Counted from the first letter of the stretch, positions 19,659 to 29,103 are shown. The stretch is DNA of 64,000 bases from JBGPGW01 sp046349515 (GCA_046349515.1 JAXMCE010000007.1:1-64000); one strand, 5' to 3'. Program-made: numbers and translations. The notes: generated by a model not told the origin, from the sequence alone.

Positions 19659-20939
19659 ATGAGTTTGAAATCAGGAACGAAATGGATTTTGGGCGCCGCC
19701 GTCGCCTCGACGGTCGCGCTGGCCTCGACCGCGGCATTCGCGGTCAAGGTGGGTCCCGTCGAGGACCCGGTTCGCGTGACGAAGATCCCGAAAGGCGCGC
19801 CGATCCAGATCGGCACGTTTCTCGTCCTGTCCGGCGCCGACGTCGCGCAGGGGCTCGATGGCTTGCGCGGCATCCAGGTTGCCGTGGAAGACATGGGCGG
19901 CAAGCTGATGGGCCATCCCATCCGGCTGATCAGCGAAGACGACACCTGTAGTGCCGAGGGCGGCCAGATCGCGGCGACCAAGATCGCCGCGAACCAGCAG
20001 GTGGTCGCGGCGCTCGGTGGCTCGTGTTCGAGCGCGACGATCCCGGCGGCCCCCATCCTGTGGAAGGCCGGCATCCCGGACATCACGCCCGGCGCCGCCT
20101 CGCCCTACCTGACCGATCCGAAGAAGCGCGGGCCCGGCTTCGAGGGTTTCGCGCGCATGTTCTACAACGCCGGCTGGCAGGGCGTGGAGTTGGCCAAGTG
20201 GGCGAAAGAGGTCAAGAAATACGACAACGTCGCGGCGATCCATGACGGCTCGCCCTATGTCGAAGGGCTCGCGCGCGCCTTCGTCGAGTCGTTCCAGAAG
20301 ATCGGCGGCAAGGTCTGCGCGGTCGAGGCCATCGCGCCGACCGACACCGACATGCGGCCCATGCTGACGAAGCTCAGCACCTGCAAGCCGCAGATGGTGT
20401 TCTTCCCCGGCTTCATCAACGCGACGGCCTACGTCATCCGGCAGTCGAAGGAAGTCCCCGGCCTCGAGAAGACCGAGTTCATCGGCTCGGACAACGTGCT
20501 GGCCAAGGAGTTCATGGAAGCGGCCGGCGCCAACACGAACGGGTTCACCTTCGTCTCCTCGGCCGAACAGGAAGCGGATTTCCAGACGAAGTCCGTTCCG
20601 GCCTACGCCAAGATGCGCGAGCACTACAAGAAAATGTTCGGCGAGAACCCGATCCAGGGCACGCATCACTTTGCCTACGACTCCTTCCTCATGGTGGCGA
20701 AGGCGATCGAGAAGGTCGCGGTCAAGGATAACGATGGCAACCTTTACATCCCGGCGACGAAGCTCCGGGATGCCATCCTCGGGACGAAGGGCATGAAAGG
20801 CATGACCGGCGAGGTCAACTGCGATCAGAACGGCGACTGCGGGCCGTTCACGATTGCGCTCTACCAATATGTGAGCGCCGATCCCAACACCTTCGACCTC
20901 GGCAAGAACCCGAAGCGGGTCTACACCGGGAAGAAGTAA
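19659..20939 (+). CDS. ABC transporter substrate-binding protein (branched-chain amino acid type), copy 2
   Basis: A 426-residue paralogue of the preceding gene with a signal peptide ending near STAAFA and a mature start VKVGPVEDPVRV identical to copy 1. It keeps the Cys-bearing DDTCSAEGG and GGSCSS segments and the C-terminal CDQNGDCGPFT, which is closer to the collapsed remnant at 17.6 kb than to copy 1. Ligand specificity probably differs between copies because the central lobes diverge. Start at 19659 is preceded by GGAGAGG. It has its own terminator and no transporter partner nearby. Confidence 0.87.
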   Translation: MSLKSGTKWILGAAVASTVALASTAAFAVKVGPVEDPVRVTKIPKGAPIQIGTFLVLSGADVAQGLDGLRGIQVAVEDMGGKLMGHPIRLISEDDTCSAEGGQIAATKIAANQQVVAALGGSCSSATIPAAPILWKAGIPDITPGAASPYLTDPKKRGPGFEGFARMFYNAGWQGVELAKWAKEVKKYDNVAAIHDGSPYVEGLARAFVESFQKIGGKVCAVEAIAPTDTDMRPMLTKLSTCKPQMVFFPGFINATAYVIRQSKEVPGLEKTEFIGSDNVLAKEFMEAAGANTNGFTFVSSAEQEADFQTKSVPAYAKMREHYKKMFGENPIQGTHHFAYDSFLMVAKAIEKVAVKDNDGNLYIPATKLRDAILGTKGMKGMTGEVNCDQNGDCGPFTIALYQYVSADPNTFDLGKNPKRVYTGKK

Positions 20940-20964
20940 TCGAGGAAGCGCGAGACGATCCCCA

Positions 20965-20998
20965 TCGGGGGAGGCGCGAGCCTCCCCCGATTTCTTTT
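20965..20998 (+). terminator. Rho-independent terminator after binding-protein copy 2
   Basis: An 11-bp stem TCGGGGGAGGC/GCCTCCCCCGA with a GCGA loop is followed by TTTCTTTT. It is the strongest of the three related terminators in this cluster. Confidence 0.82.
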
Positions 20999-21016
20999 GC
21001 GGCGGCGCGTGGCCCG

Positions 21017-21910
21017 TCAGCCGATCCGCACCTTCTCGGCGCCCGCGCGCTCGCACCAGAAGTCGAGGAGCGCCGAGAAGTCCTTGGTGCCGTAAGAGCC
21101 GGCGCGGGCCTGCGAGAGGCTCTCGCGCGCCGTCGCCACGATCGGCACCGGCACGCGCGCGCGGTTGGCCGATTCGACGATGAGCGAGAGATCCTTGTGC
21201 GCGAGGTCGATGGCGAAGCCGGGCTCGGTGTCGCCTTTGAACACCTTGGTCGCGTAGTTGATCTTGAGCTGCCCGTTCGTTGCGGTCGTGCCGTGGATGA
21301 CCTCGAGGGTCTTCGCGACGTCGAGGCCGAAGCGCCGTGCGAGAGTCAGGGCCTCGGCGTTCATCTGGCAGGAGACGATGGCCAAAAGGTTGTTGATGAG
21401 CTTCGTGCGCGTGCCGGAGCCGGGCGGCCCGCAATGGTGGATGGTCGTGCCCATGGCTTCGAGGAGCGGCTTCACGCGCGCGAAATCGGCGTCCGACGCG
21501 CCCACCATGAAGAGGCTCTCGCCCTTGGCCGCATGGCTCGCGAGGCGCCCGACGGGCGCATCGACGAAGGCGAGCCCCTTGGCCTTGGCCGCGCCGGCGA
21601 GCTTGTCGGTCGTCTCGGGCAGCACCGTCGACATGTCCATGATGAGGCTGCCGGGCTTGAGCTTCGCATGGAGCTCGCCCAGGACCACCGCTTCCACCTC
21701 GGGCGGCCCCGGCAGCATGGTCACGACGAGCGAGGCGCGCTCCGCCACCTCGGCCGCGCTCCGCGCGCACTTGCCGCCCAAGGCCTCGATCGGCGCCATG
21801 GCCTCGGGCCGCGCGTCATAGAGCACCGGCGGCATCTGTTTTCGCGCCAGGTTCGCGGCCATCGGGCCGCCCATGCGCCCGAGTCCGATGAAGCCGATCG
21901 TGTCCGCCAT
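21017..21910 (-). CDS. NAD(P)-dependent 3-hydroxyisobutyrate dehydrogenase-like protein, copy A
   Basis: Beta-hydroxyacid dehydrogenase of 297 residues. The N-terminal Rossmann motif is IGFIGLGRMGGPMA, the substrate-binding block is DAPVGRLASHAAKG, and the catalytic Lys lies in GSGTRTKLINNLL. Family members oxidise 3-hydroxyisobutyrate, tartronate semialdehyde, 3-hydroxypropionate or related acids; DAPVG replaces the common DAPVSGG, which may reflect substrate differences. It sits directly downstream of a close paralogue on the same strand with a 33-base gap and a good GGAG site, so the two are probably one operon. Confidence 0.85.
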   Translation of the reverse strand: MADTIGFIGLGRMGGPMAANLARKQMPPVLYDARPEAMAPIEALGGKCARSAAEVAERASLVVTMLPGPPEVEAVVLGELHAKLKPGSLIMDMSTVLPETTDKLAGAAKAKGLAFVDAPVGRLASHAAKGESLFMVGASDADFARVKPLLEAMGTTIHHCGPPGSGTRTKLINNLLAIVSCQMNAEALTLARRFGLDVAKTLEVIHGTTATNGQLKINYATKVFKGDTEPGFAIDLAHKDLSLIVESANRARVPVPIVATARESLSQARAGSYGTKDFSALLDFWCERAGAEKVRIG

Positions 21911-21943
21911 GCTGTCGTCTCCTTGTCGTGATTGCCGGGCGCC

Positions 21944-22840
21944 TTAAAGGCGCACGGGGTCCGCTCCGGCGAGAGCGCACCAGATGTCGAGGATGTTCGA
22001 GATGTCCTTCGCCTCGTGTCCCATCGCGCGGGCGAGCGAGTAGCTTTCGCGCGCGACGGCCGCGACCGGCACAGGCACCTTCGCGCGGTTGGCCGACTCA
22101 ACGATGAGGGAAAGGTCCTTGTGCGCGAGCGCAAGCGAAAATCCCGGCTCCGCATCGCCCTTGAAGACCTTGGCGGGAAAGGTGAGGCGGAGCGCGCCGC
22201 TCGTCGCCGTCGTGCCGTGGATGACCTCGAGGGTCTTGGCGATGTCGAGGCCGAAGCGGCGGGCGAGCGTCAGGGCCTCGGCACTCAAGGCGCAGCTCGC
22301 GACCGAGAGGAAATTGTTGATGAGCTTCGTGCGGGTGCCCGAGCCCGGAGGTCCGCAGTGGTGGATGGTCGTGCCCATGGCCTCGAGGAGCGGCTTCACG
22401 CGCGCGAAGTCGGCTTCGTGCGCGCCCACCATGAAAAGGCTTTCGCCCCGTTCGGCGGCGCTGGTGAGGCGCCCGACAGGCGCGTCGACGAAGGCAAGTC
22501 CACGCGCACGCGCGGCCGCTTCCATCCGGTCGCTCGTCTCCGGCAACACGGTCGAGACGTCCATGATGAGCCCGCCCGGCGCGAGGTGGGCGATCACGCC
22601 CTCGGCGCCGGCGAGGACCGATTCGACTTCCGGCGGTCCGGGCAGAACCGTGATGACGATCGAGGCACGCTTGGCGACCTCGGCCGGGCTCGCCGCGCGC
22701 TTGCCGCCGAGCGCCTCGACCGGCGCCATCGCCTCGGCTTGCGCGTCGTAGACAACCGGCGGCATCTGCTTCCGGGCGAGGCTTCGCGCGAGCGGGCCGC
22801 CCATGCGCCCGAGGCCGATGAAGCCGATTGTCTCCGTCAC
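21944..22840 (-). CDS. NAD(P)-dependent 3-hydroxyisobutyrate dehydrogenase-like protein, copy B
   Basis: A 298-residue paralogue of the neighbouring gene, similar along its entire length by eye: IGFIGLGRMGGPLA, DAPVGRLTSAAERG and GSGTRTKLINNFL. The start is taken as a GTG at 22840 because GGGAGAGG precedes it closely and the protein then matches copy A in length; a longer ATG frame would add 13 unlikely residues. The pair looks like a recent tandem duplication. Substrate unknown. Confidence 0.85.
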   Translation of the reverse strand: MTETIGFIGLGRMGGPLARSLARKQMPPVVYDAQAEAMAPVEALGGKRAASPAEVAKRASIVITVLPGPPEVESVLAGAEGVIAHLAPGGLIMDVSTVLPETSDRMEAAARARGLAFVDAPVGRLTSAAERGESLFMVGAHEADFARVKPLLEAMGTTIHHCGPPGSGTRTKLINNFLSVASCALSAEALTLARRFGLDIAKTLEVIHGTTATSGALRLTFPAKVFKGDAEPGFSLALAHKDLSLIVESANRAKVPVPVAAVARESYSLARAMGHEAKDISNILDIWCALAGADPVRL

Positions 22841-22974
22841 GCGCCTCTCCCACGGTCCCGCGATTGCGGCGCCCATCATCGCCGCATTCCAACTTCGCGC
22901 ACAAGGAGCGGATAGAGGCGCGGCGAAGGATCGCCATCATGGGCGTCACGTCGAACCCGAAACGGAGAGCCCCC

Positions 22975-23445
22975 ATGATTCCCTACCGCGCCATCCCGAT
23001 CCCGACTGCGGTTGCCGAGACCGCGCGGACGGCCCTCGTCGATTCCTACGGCAACGCGCTCAAGCGCCACGTTGCTCAATCCCATCCCGGCGCGCCGTGC
23101 CGGCACTGTCTTGCCGATGTCGGCGTGGGCGAGGGCTATGTCACCATGGCCTACAGCGCCTTCACGACCCCCGGCCCCTACAGCGAGGTCGGCCCCATCT
23201 TCCTCCATGCCGAGCGCTGCCCGGCCTTCGACAGGGCGACGAACCGCCTGCCCGAGATCGTGCGCCTCCGCACGGTCGCGATCCGCGGTTACAACGCGGC
23301 GCATGAGATCGAAGCGGCGGACCTCGTCGAGGGTGAGGACGCCGAGAGCCTCATCGAGCGCCTGCTCGAGAATCCGGCCGTCGCCTATCTCCACGCCCGC
23401 ACCGCGCGCTATGGCTGCTATCTCTGCCGCATCGAGCGGGCATGA
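22975..23445 (+). CDS. DUF1203 family protein
   Basis: A 156-residue cytosolic protein with no signal peptide. It shows the DUF1203 pattern: PCRHCLADVGVGEGY near the middle, GPIFLHAERCPAF, GYNAAHEIEAAD and a C-terminal RTARYGCYLCRIER. The family has no assigned function; conserved Cys and His residues hint at metal or redox binding. ATG at 22975 with CGGAGAG upstream. It is divergent from the dehydrogenase pair. Confidence 0.8.
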   Translation: MIPYRAIPIPTAVAETARTALVDSYGNALKRHVAQSHPGAPCRHCLADVGVGEGYVTMAYSAFTTPGPYSEVGPIFLHAERCPAFDRATNRLPEIVRLRTVAIRGYNAAHEIEAADLVEGEDAESLIERLLENPAVAYLHARTARYGCYLCRIERA

Positions 23446-23535
23446 GGGGCGTTGACTCGCGGCCTCCGCGGCGCTCGCCATGGCCGCGGGAGCGCGGTAG
23501 GGTCGACGCTCCATCGATGAGGGGTACCGGATCGG

Positions 23536-25149
23536 ATGACCGATTCGCGCTTGCCGTCGCGGGACGATTGCGTGCTCCACGCCATGCTCGAACGCCGGGC
23601 GGCGGAGCGGCCGGACGACGTCTTCGTCCAGTTCGATTCGGGCGCCGAATGGAGCTACGCGCAAACGCGGCATGAAGGTCGGCAGGCAGCCGCGGCCCTT
23701 GCGCGGCTCGGCGTCGCGCGCGGCGATGCTGTCATCGTCTGGCTGCCGAACGGCCCTGAGATCCTGCGCCTGTCCTTGGGCCTCAGCTATCTCGGCGCTG
23801 TCTTCGTGCCGATCAATCTCGCGCTTCGCGGGACGGTGCTCGAGCACATTGTCGGAAATTCGGGCGCGCGGTTCATCATCGCCCACCGGGACCTGATCGA
23901 GCGGCTCGCGTCCATCCGTCTCGGCGCGCTCGAGACGATCGTCGTCGTCGGCGCCAAGGAGTCAGCGCCGCTTCCCCTTCGCATGCACGGCGAGACGGCG
24001 CTTCGCTCCGCGGATGACGCGTTCCCAATGCCCGATCCGCCGATCGAACCCTGGGACGTCCACGCCATCTTCTACACTTCGGGCACGACCGGGCCGTCGA
24101 AGGGCGTGCTGTGTCCCCATGTGCTCACCTGGAACACGGGCGTGCAGTCTTTCCACTTCCTCTCCAGCCGCGACCGTTTCCTCGTCAATCTTCCCTATTT
24201 CCACATCGCCGGCGCCATGGCGGCATACATCGCGCTCCATCACGGCGGCTCGATGGCGATGATGGGCGAGTTCCGCACGGCCGAGTTCTGGGACAAGGTG
24301 CGGCGGACGCGCTCGACGACTTGCCTCCTTCTCGGCTCGATCGCGAGCTTTCTCATGAAGCAGCCGGCGCGCGCGGATGACCGCGACCATCCGATGCGGA
24401 CGGTCGTCCAGCAGCCGCTCGTCCACGAGACGCCCGAATTCGCGCGGCGCTTCGACGTCACGATCTACACCCAGATCGACATGACCGAGATGGGGCCGGC
24501 GGTCCGCTCGGAGGCGCTGTCCTCGGATCGCCCAATGGCGCAGGGCTATTGTGGACGCGTGCGCCCCGGCATGCATGCGCGCGTCGTCGATGCGTTCGAC
24601 CGCGAAGTGCCGCCGGGCGAGGCCGGCGAGCTCGTCGCGCGGAGCGACGTGCCGTGGCTCATCACGCCCGGCTATCACCGCATGCCCGAAGCCACGGCCA
24701 AGGCCTGGCGGAACGGCTGGTTCCACACGGGCGATGCGGTCAGGCGCGAGGCCGACGGCTCATTCTATTTCGTCGACCGCATCAAGGACGCGATCCGCCG
24801 GCGAGGCGAGAACATCTCCTCGGCCGAAGTCGAAGCCGAGGTGCTGGCCTACGACGCGGTCGAGGCGGCAGCCGCCGTCGCCGCGGCGAGCGAGCATGGC
24901 GAGGACGAAGTGCTCGTCGCGATCCAGCCAAAGCCCGGCGCGACGATCGACCCCGCGGCGCTTCTGCGCTTCCTCATCCCGCGCATGCCGCACTTCATGG
25001 TGCCGCGCTATGTGCGCGTGATGGCGGCTCTCCCCCGCACCGAGACGGGCAAGGCGCAGAAATCGGCGCTCCGCGCGGACGGCGTCACGCCCGACACCTG
25101 GGACCGGGAAAAGGCCGGGATCGTCGTGAAGAGGCAGACGATCGGGTAG
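23536..25149 (+). CDS. AMP-dependent acyl-CoA synthetase/ligase (CaiC-like)
   Basis: ANL-superfamily enzyme of 537 residues that activates a carboxylic acid through an acyl-AMP to an acyl-CoA. The P-loop-like motif is FYTSGTTGPSKGVL, the TQIDMTEMGP block corresponds to the A5 adenine-site motif, WFHTGDAVRREADGSFYFVDR to A7-A8, and GKAQKSALR carries the catalytic Lys near the C-terminus. It most resembles crotonobetaine/carnitine-CoA ligases in layout. A carnitine-type substrate would suit the methylated-amine theme elsewhere in the window, but this is inference only. Confidence 0.87.
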   Translation: MTDSRLPSRDDCVLHAMLERRAAERPDDVFVQFDSGAEWSYAQTRHEGRQAAAALARLGVARGDAVIVWLPNGPEILRLSLGLSYLGAVFVPINLALRGTVLEHIVGNSGARFIIAHRDLIERLASIRLGALETIVVVGAKESAPLPLRMHGETALRSADDAFPMPDPPIEPWDVHAIFYTSGTTGPSKGVLCPHVLTWNTGVQSFHFLSSRDRFLVNLPYFHIAGAMAAYIALHHGGSMAMMGEFRTAEFWDKVRRTRSTTCLLLGSIASFLMKQPARADDRDHPMRTVVQQPLVHETPEFARRFDVTIYTQIDMTEMGPAVRSEALSSDRPMAQGYCGRVRPGMHARVVDAFDREVPPGEAGELVARSDVPWLITPGYHRMPEATAKAWRNGWFHTGDAVRREADGSFYFVDRIKDAIRRRGENISSAEVEAEVLAYDAVEAAAAVAAASEHGEDEVLVAIQPKPGATIDPAALLRFLIPRMPHFMVPRYVRVMAALPRTETGKAQKSALRADGVTPDTWDREKAGIVVKRQTIG

Positions 25150-25278
25150 CCCGCGACGGACGCCAGGCGGCGGCCTAGGCTTGAAGTGGGGACCCATCGC
25201 TCGCATCTATGGCTGCATGATCGATCGGATCGAGGGCGGCGCCTCTTTCGCTGTCCCCATCGCACCGGGAGAACGGCC

Positions 25279-25599
25279 ATGAAACGCCTCGGATTGCTTC
25301 TCGGCCTGTGGGCGCGATTCAAGGGCGAGGCCAGAATGGTTTCGGCCATGCTCCGCGAGAAGCGGGCGCCGCTGATCGCCAAGGCGATCGCCGTGGTGGC
25401 GCTTCTCTATGTCGTCATGCCGATCGATCTCGTCAGCGATTTCATACCCGTGCTCGGATGGATCGACGATGGCCTCGTGCTCGCGGGCCTTCTGTGGCTC
25501 GCCTACCGGTTCCTCCCGCGGGAGCTCTATGACGAGTTGAGGCGTCAAGCCGGCGTTGACGGTGGCGTGGTCGAGGGTCGGGCGTCGCGCGCGGGGTAA
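25279..25599 (+). CDS. DUF1232 (YkvA-like) membrane protein
   Basis: A 106-residue small protein with the DUF1232 signature: a hydrophobic segment IAKAIAVVALLYVVMP followed by IDLVSDFIPVLGWIDDGLVL, where PIDLxxDFIP and IDD define the family. Function is not known; it is probably inner-membrane. GGGAGAA precedes the ATG at 25279. A longer frame upstream lacks a matching ribosome-binding site. Confidence 0.85.
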   Translation: MKRLGLLLGLWARFKGEARMVSAMLREKRAPLIAKAIAVVALLYVVMPIDLVSDFIPVLGWIDDGLVLAGLLWLAYRFLPRELYDELRRQAGVDGGVVEGRASRAG

Positions 25600-25654
25600 T
25601 GTCGCGCGCCTCGTCAAGTCCGCCGGCGCAGGGCCGGCGTCGGGCGGTCGGGCC

Positions 25655-26338
25655 CTACCTCGCGTGAAACGTCGTGAAGCCGTCGACCGGTTCGCGCTCG
25701 GTCACGAGGCGGTTCTCGGGCGCGGATGTGTCTTCGAAACCGAGCGACATGCCGGAGATGAGGATGTGTTCGTCCGGTATGCCGAGCTCGCGGTGGACGA
25801 CCGGACCGTATTCGCACCAGGCCTGCTGCGGGCAGGTCTCGAGACCATAAGCCCGCGCGACGGCCATCACGTTCGCCATGTACATCCCGCAATCGAGCCA
25901 GGAGCCGTAGAGCAAGCGGCGATCCATCGCGAAGAAGAGCCCGACCGGCGCGCCGAAGAACTCGAAGTTGCGCAAGCCTGCCGCCGTCCGTGCCTCCATG
26001 TCGTCCTTGGCGATGCCGTAAAGCGCGTAGAGGTCGTAGCCGACCTTCCGCCGCCGGCTGACATAGGGCTCGAACCACGGCCGGGGCGCATAGGGATATT
26101 CCGTGCTGTGCTGGCCCGCCCGCGCGGCATCGAGCACGGCCCGCGACAGGCGCTCGCGCGCGGCGCCCGTCACCACGTGGACGAGCCAGGGCTGGGAGTT
26201 CGTTCCGGACGGCGCGCGGGCGGCCGCCGCAAGAATGGCGCGGATCGTCTCATCGGCCACGTGTGTCGGCAGGAATCGCCGGACTGAGCGGCGGCCACCG
26301 ATGGCATCGATGACGGACATCGAATTGTGCATGCTCAC
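25655..26338 (-). CDS. Nitroreductase family protein
   Basis: FMN-dependent oxidoreductase of 227 residues. The N-terminus has GGRRSVRRFLP, the flavin-phosphate site; RAPSGTNSQPWLVHVV follows, and the dimer-interface helices end with HILISGMSLGFED. These enzymes reduce nitro groups, quinones or halogenated compounds with NAD(P)H. It is separated by about 260 bases from the divergent VOC gene; that spacer shows no other gene. Confidence 0.87.
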   Translation of the reverse strand: MSMHNSMSVIDAIGGRRSVRRFLPTHVADETIRAILAAAARAPSGTNSQPWLVHVVTGAARERLSRAVLDAARAGQHSTEYPYAPRPWFEPYVSRRRKVGYDLYALYGIAKDDMEARTAAGLRNFEFFGAPVGLFFAMDRRLLYGSWLDCGMYMANVMAVARAYGLETCPQQAWCEYGPVVHRELGIPDEHILISGMSLGFEDTSAPENRLVTEREPVDGFTTFHAR

Positions 26339-26600
26339 GCTTGGGCTCGTTCGTTGGAAGACATGGTTGAGAGCGATGGGTAGGCCCCCGAATCGGCACT
26401 GTTGTGGCCGACATCGCGATGCCGATCAACTGGTCTCGACGGCGCTTGGGTGACGGGTTGCGGATCACGGCGTGCCCGACCGGCGAGCAGCCGTGTCCTT
26501 TCTCCTTTCTCGGGCTGGCCGCGTGGACTACCCTTGACTCACGTCGATTCGGCTCCCTGCCGGCGCGCCGGCGCCCGTTGCGATGACGCGGGAAGGCAAG

Positions 26601-27134
26601 ATGCAGTCAACGATGGCACCGAAACGCTCCGAGGCGACAAAGCGCCTGCCCGAAGGTTTCCTCGGCAATCTGCGCCAGGTCTGCGTCGTCACGCGCGACT
26701 ACAAGAAGGTCATCGCCGGCATGCTGTCCACCGGCATCGGGCCGTGGACCGTATTCACCTTCGACCCCACGACGTGCACAGCGCTCACCTACCGCGGCAA
26801 GCCCGCGCTTTATTCAGCCAAGATCTGCTTGGCGCGCGCGACAGGCATCAACTGGGAGATCGTGCAGCCGCTCGACGGTCCCACCATCTATGACGACTAT
26901 CTCGCGGCCAATGCCGAAGGCGTCCAGCATCTCCAGTTCGATTGCAACAATGTGCCCTGGGCCGAGAAGGTCGCGACGTTCGAGGCCGCCGGATTTTCCT
27001 GCATCCAATCCGGCCGTTGGCTCGATCGGCTTCCGTTCGCTTATTACGGGACGGAGTCGGCCGGCACGGTGTTCGAGATCGTCGACATTCCGGAAGGCTG
27101 GCAACGCCCGGAGCCGGAAGAGACCTACGCCTAG
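26601..27134 (+). CDS. VOC (glyoxalase/epimerase) family protein
   Basis: A 177-residue vicinal-oxygen-chelate protein. The two beta-alpha-beta-beta-beta modules start LRQVCVVTRDYKKVI and GVQHLQFDCNNVP, giving the HxxF-type metal position in the second half, and the end GTVFEIVDIPEGW carries the conserved Glu. It resembles the methylmalonyl-CoA epimerase and steroid-degradation VOC group. Substrate unknown. GGAAGG lies 10 bases before the ATG at 26601, preferred to a start six codons earlier. Confidence 0.8.
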   Translation: MQSTMAPKRSEATKRLPEGFLGNLRQVCVVTRDYKKVIAGMLSTGIGPWTVFTFDPTTCTALTYRGKPALYSAKICLARATGINWEIVQPLDGPTIYDDYLAANAEGVQHLQFDCNNVPWAEKVATFEAAGFSCIQSGRWLDRLPFAYYGTESAGTVFEIVDIPEGWQRPEPEETYA

Positions 27135-27195
27135 CCTCACGCGGGCTGCGTCCGCGCTCCTCATGCTCGCGTCATCGACGTTTGAGGGGCAGGTC

Positions 27196-27879
27196 TCAGG
27201 GCGACGGCACGCTCAATTGCGCGCCGTTCTGGTCGATCGAAATTCCAAGGATGAAGTCGGAGGCGCGCGCGGCCCACATCGCCGCCGTCTCGCAGCCCTC
27301 GGCCCGGCCGGGCCAGCATTTCTCGAGCATCTCCGTCGCGATGATGCCGGGATTGAGCGTGACGGCCGCGAGGCCCTTGGGGAGCTCCGTCGCGAGCGCG
27401 AGCGTCAGGCCTTCGACCGCGAATTTGGAGGCGCAATACGGCGCGACGTCAGGATCGACATGGCGACCCCAGCCCGAGGAGAGCGCGACCGCGATGCCGC
27501 GCCCGCGCTCGATCATGGCGGGGAGGAAGGCTTGAAGCGTGTAGGCGACGCCGAGCACGTTCGTCGCGACGACCTGCTCGACCTCGGCGCTCGGCAGTTT
27601 CCAGAGCGGCAGCGGGCTGTTGATCGCCCCCGCATTGCAGACGAGCAGGTCCGGGACGTGGCCGCGCGCAGTCACGGCTTTCGCCCAGGCGAACACTTCG
27701 CCGGATTTCGTGAGGTCGACGGCAGTGTGGGTAAACGTCTCGCCGGGCGGGACCGGTTCCGCCGCGCGGCCCGAGCGCGAACAACCCTCGACCGTGTGGC
27801 CTTTGCCCGCGAGGTTGCGCGCGAGCGCCAAGCCAAGGCCGCGCGAGGTTCCCGTCACGACAATAGTTCTCGCTGTCAT
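27196..27879 (-). CDS. Short-chain dehydrogenase/reductase
   Basis: Classical SDR of 227 residues. It has the cofactor motif TGTSRGLGLAL, NAGAI, and the catalytic YCASK (Tyr-x3-Lys) in APYCASKFAVEG with an upstream Ser in LSSGWG. Classical SDRs reduce or oxidise a wide range of alcohols and ketones with NAD(P)H. The start ATG at 27879 directly precedes the first strand. It is transcribed toward the VOC gene and away from the luciferase-like gene. Confidence 0.88.
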   Translation of the reverse strand: MTARTIVVTGTSRGLGLALARNLAGKGHTVEGCSRSGRAAEPVPPGETFTHTAVDLTKSGEVFAWAKAVTARGHVPDLLVCNAGAINSPLPLWKLPSAEVEQVVATNVLGVAYTLQAFLPAMIERGRGIAVALSSGWGRHVDPDVAPYCASKFAVEGLTLALATELPKGLAAVTLNPGIIATEMLEKCWPGRAEGCETAAMWAARASDFILGISIDQNGAQLSVPSP

Positions 27880-28021
27880 TGCACAGCACCTCCCGCGCGC
27901 CCGTTCGCCCGATGCGCACCCTAGCGGAAAAACTTTCGCTTGTATGGCGCCGGGGTGTTTCGCAGACTCGTCACCCTGTCGAGACAGGCCGCCGTCCGGT
28001 GGCCGCGGGGGATTCCGTACA

Positions 28022-29062
28022 ATGAAGCTTGGACTGGACTTGCCGGCCTATTGGCCGGACATGCGCGTGCCCATCGAACGCCTCTTGCCGGAGCTGAGCG
28101 AGGCCGCGCGGCGGGGCGAAGAGGTGGGATTCGATTCCCTCGTCCTCGCCGAGCACCACTTCATCGACTATTTCGTCATGCCCGCGCCGCTCGTGCTGGC
28201 GGCCCATCTGGCCGCGGTGACGAAGCGCGCGCGCATCATCACCTCGATCATCGCGATTCCGTTCCACGACGTGCGCGTGCTCGCGGGCGAGATCGCCGTC
28301 GCCGACCACCTGACCCAAGGACGCCTCGAGATCGGCTTCGGCAGCGGCGCCAACCAGTACGAGTTCGACCGCATGGGCATGCCGTGGGATTCGAGCCGCA
28401 TCGAGCTCTTCAACGAGAAGCTGAAGGCGCTCCTGTTCCTCTTCAAGAACCAGGACGTGGCTTACGATTCGCCGCTCATCAAATTCCCCGCGCTCACGAT
28501 CCTGCCGCCGCCGCTTCAGAAGCCCCACCCGCCGGTCTGGGTCGCCTGCGTGCGCGAGGAGGCCGTCTATCACACGGCGAAGCGGGGCTTCAACGTGCAG
28601 AGCGGCTCGCTTCGCCGGTCGCTCGAGGTCACGAAGGACATCGTACGCGCGTTCCGAACCGGCGCCGCCGAGGCGGGGGCCAGGTCGACGCAAATCTCGT
28701 TCGGCCAATGGCTCTATGTCGCGAAGGACGACGCCGACGCGAAGCGAAAATTGGAGCTGGCGATCGCGAACCACGGAAAGTTCATCAATCTGACGACGAC
28801 GCCCGGCATCGTCGCCAAGGGAGAAGTTCAGGCCCTGCCGATCAAGGAAACGCCGGAGGACATGCGCGACCTCGTGATCATCGGCACGGCCAACGAGTGC
28901 GTGGAGAAGATTCTGGCGCACCGCGAGCTCGGCATGGACCACCTGATGCTGCGCATGCATTTCGGTCCGGCGCACGCCGACATCATGGCGTCGCTCGACC
29001 GGTTCGGCGAGCACGTGATGCCGAAGCTCGGGCTGGGCACGGCGGCGTCGGCCGCGCGCTAA
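28022..29062 (+). CDS. LLM class flavin-dependent oxidoreductase
   Basis: Luciferase-like monooxygenase of 346 residues with the TIM-barrel layout MKLGLDLPAYW, LVLAEHHFIDYF, the barrel strand GRLEIGFGSGANQYEF and a C-terminal GTANECVEKIL helix that contacts FMNH2. Bacterial members oxidise sulfonates, aminopolycarboxylates, alkanes or xenobiotics with reduced flavin supplied by a separate reductase. The substrate cannot be predicted. ATG at 28022. Confidence 0.87.
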   Translation: MKLGLDLPAYWPDMRVPIERLLPELSEAARRGEEVGFDSLVLAEHHFIDYFVMPAPLVLAAHLAAVTKRARIITSIIAIPFHDVRVLAGEIAVADHLTQGRLEIGFGSGANQYEFDRMGMPWDSSRIELFNEKLKALLFLFKNQDVAYDSPLIKFPALTILPPPLQKPHPPVWVACVREEAVYHTAKRGFNVQSGSLRRSLEVTKDIVRAFRTGAAEAGARSTQISFGQWLYVAKDDADAKRKLELAIANHGKFINLTTTPGIVAKGEVQALPIKETPEDMRDLVIIGTANECVEKILAHRELGMDHLMLRMHFGPAHADIMASLDRFGEHVMPKLGLGTAASAAR

Positions 29063-29103
29063 TACCAGAACTCACCCCGGTCGATCGCGTCGGACCTGGC
29101 TCC

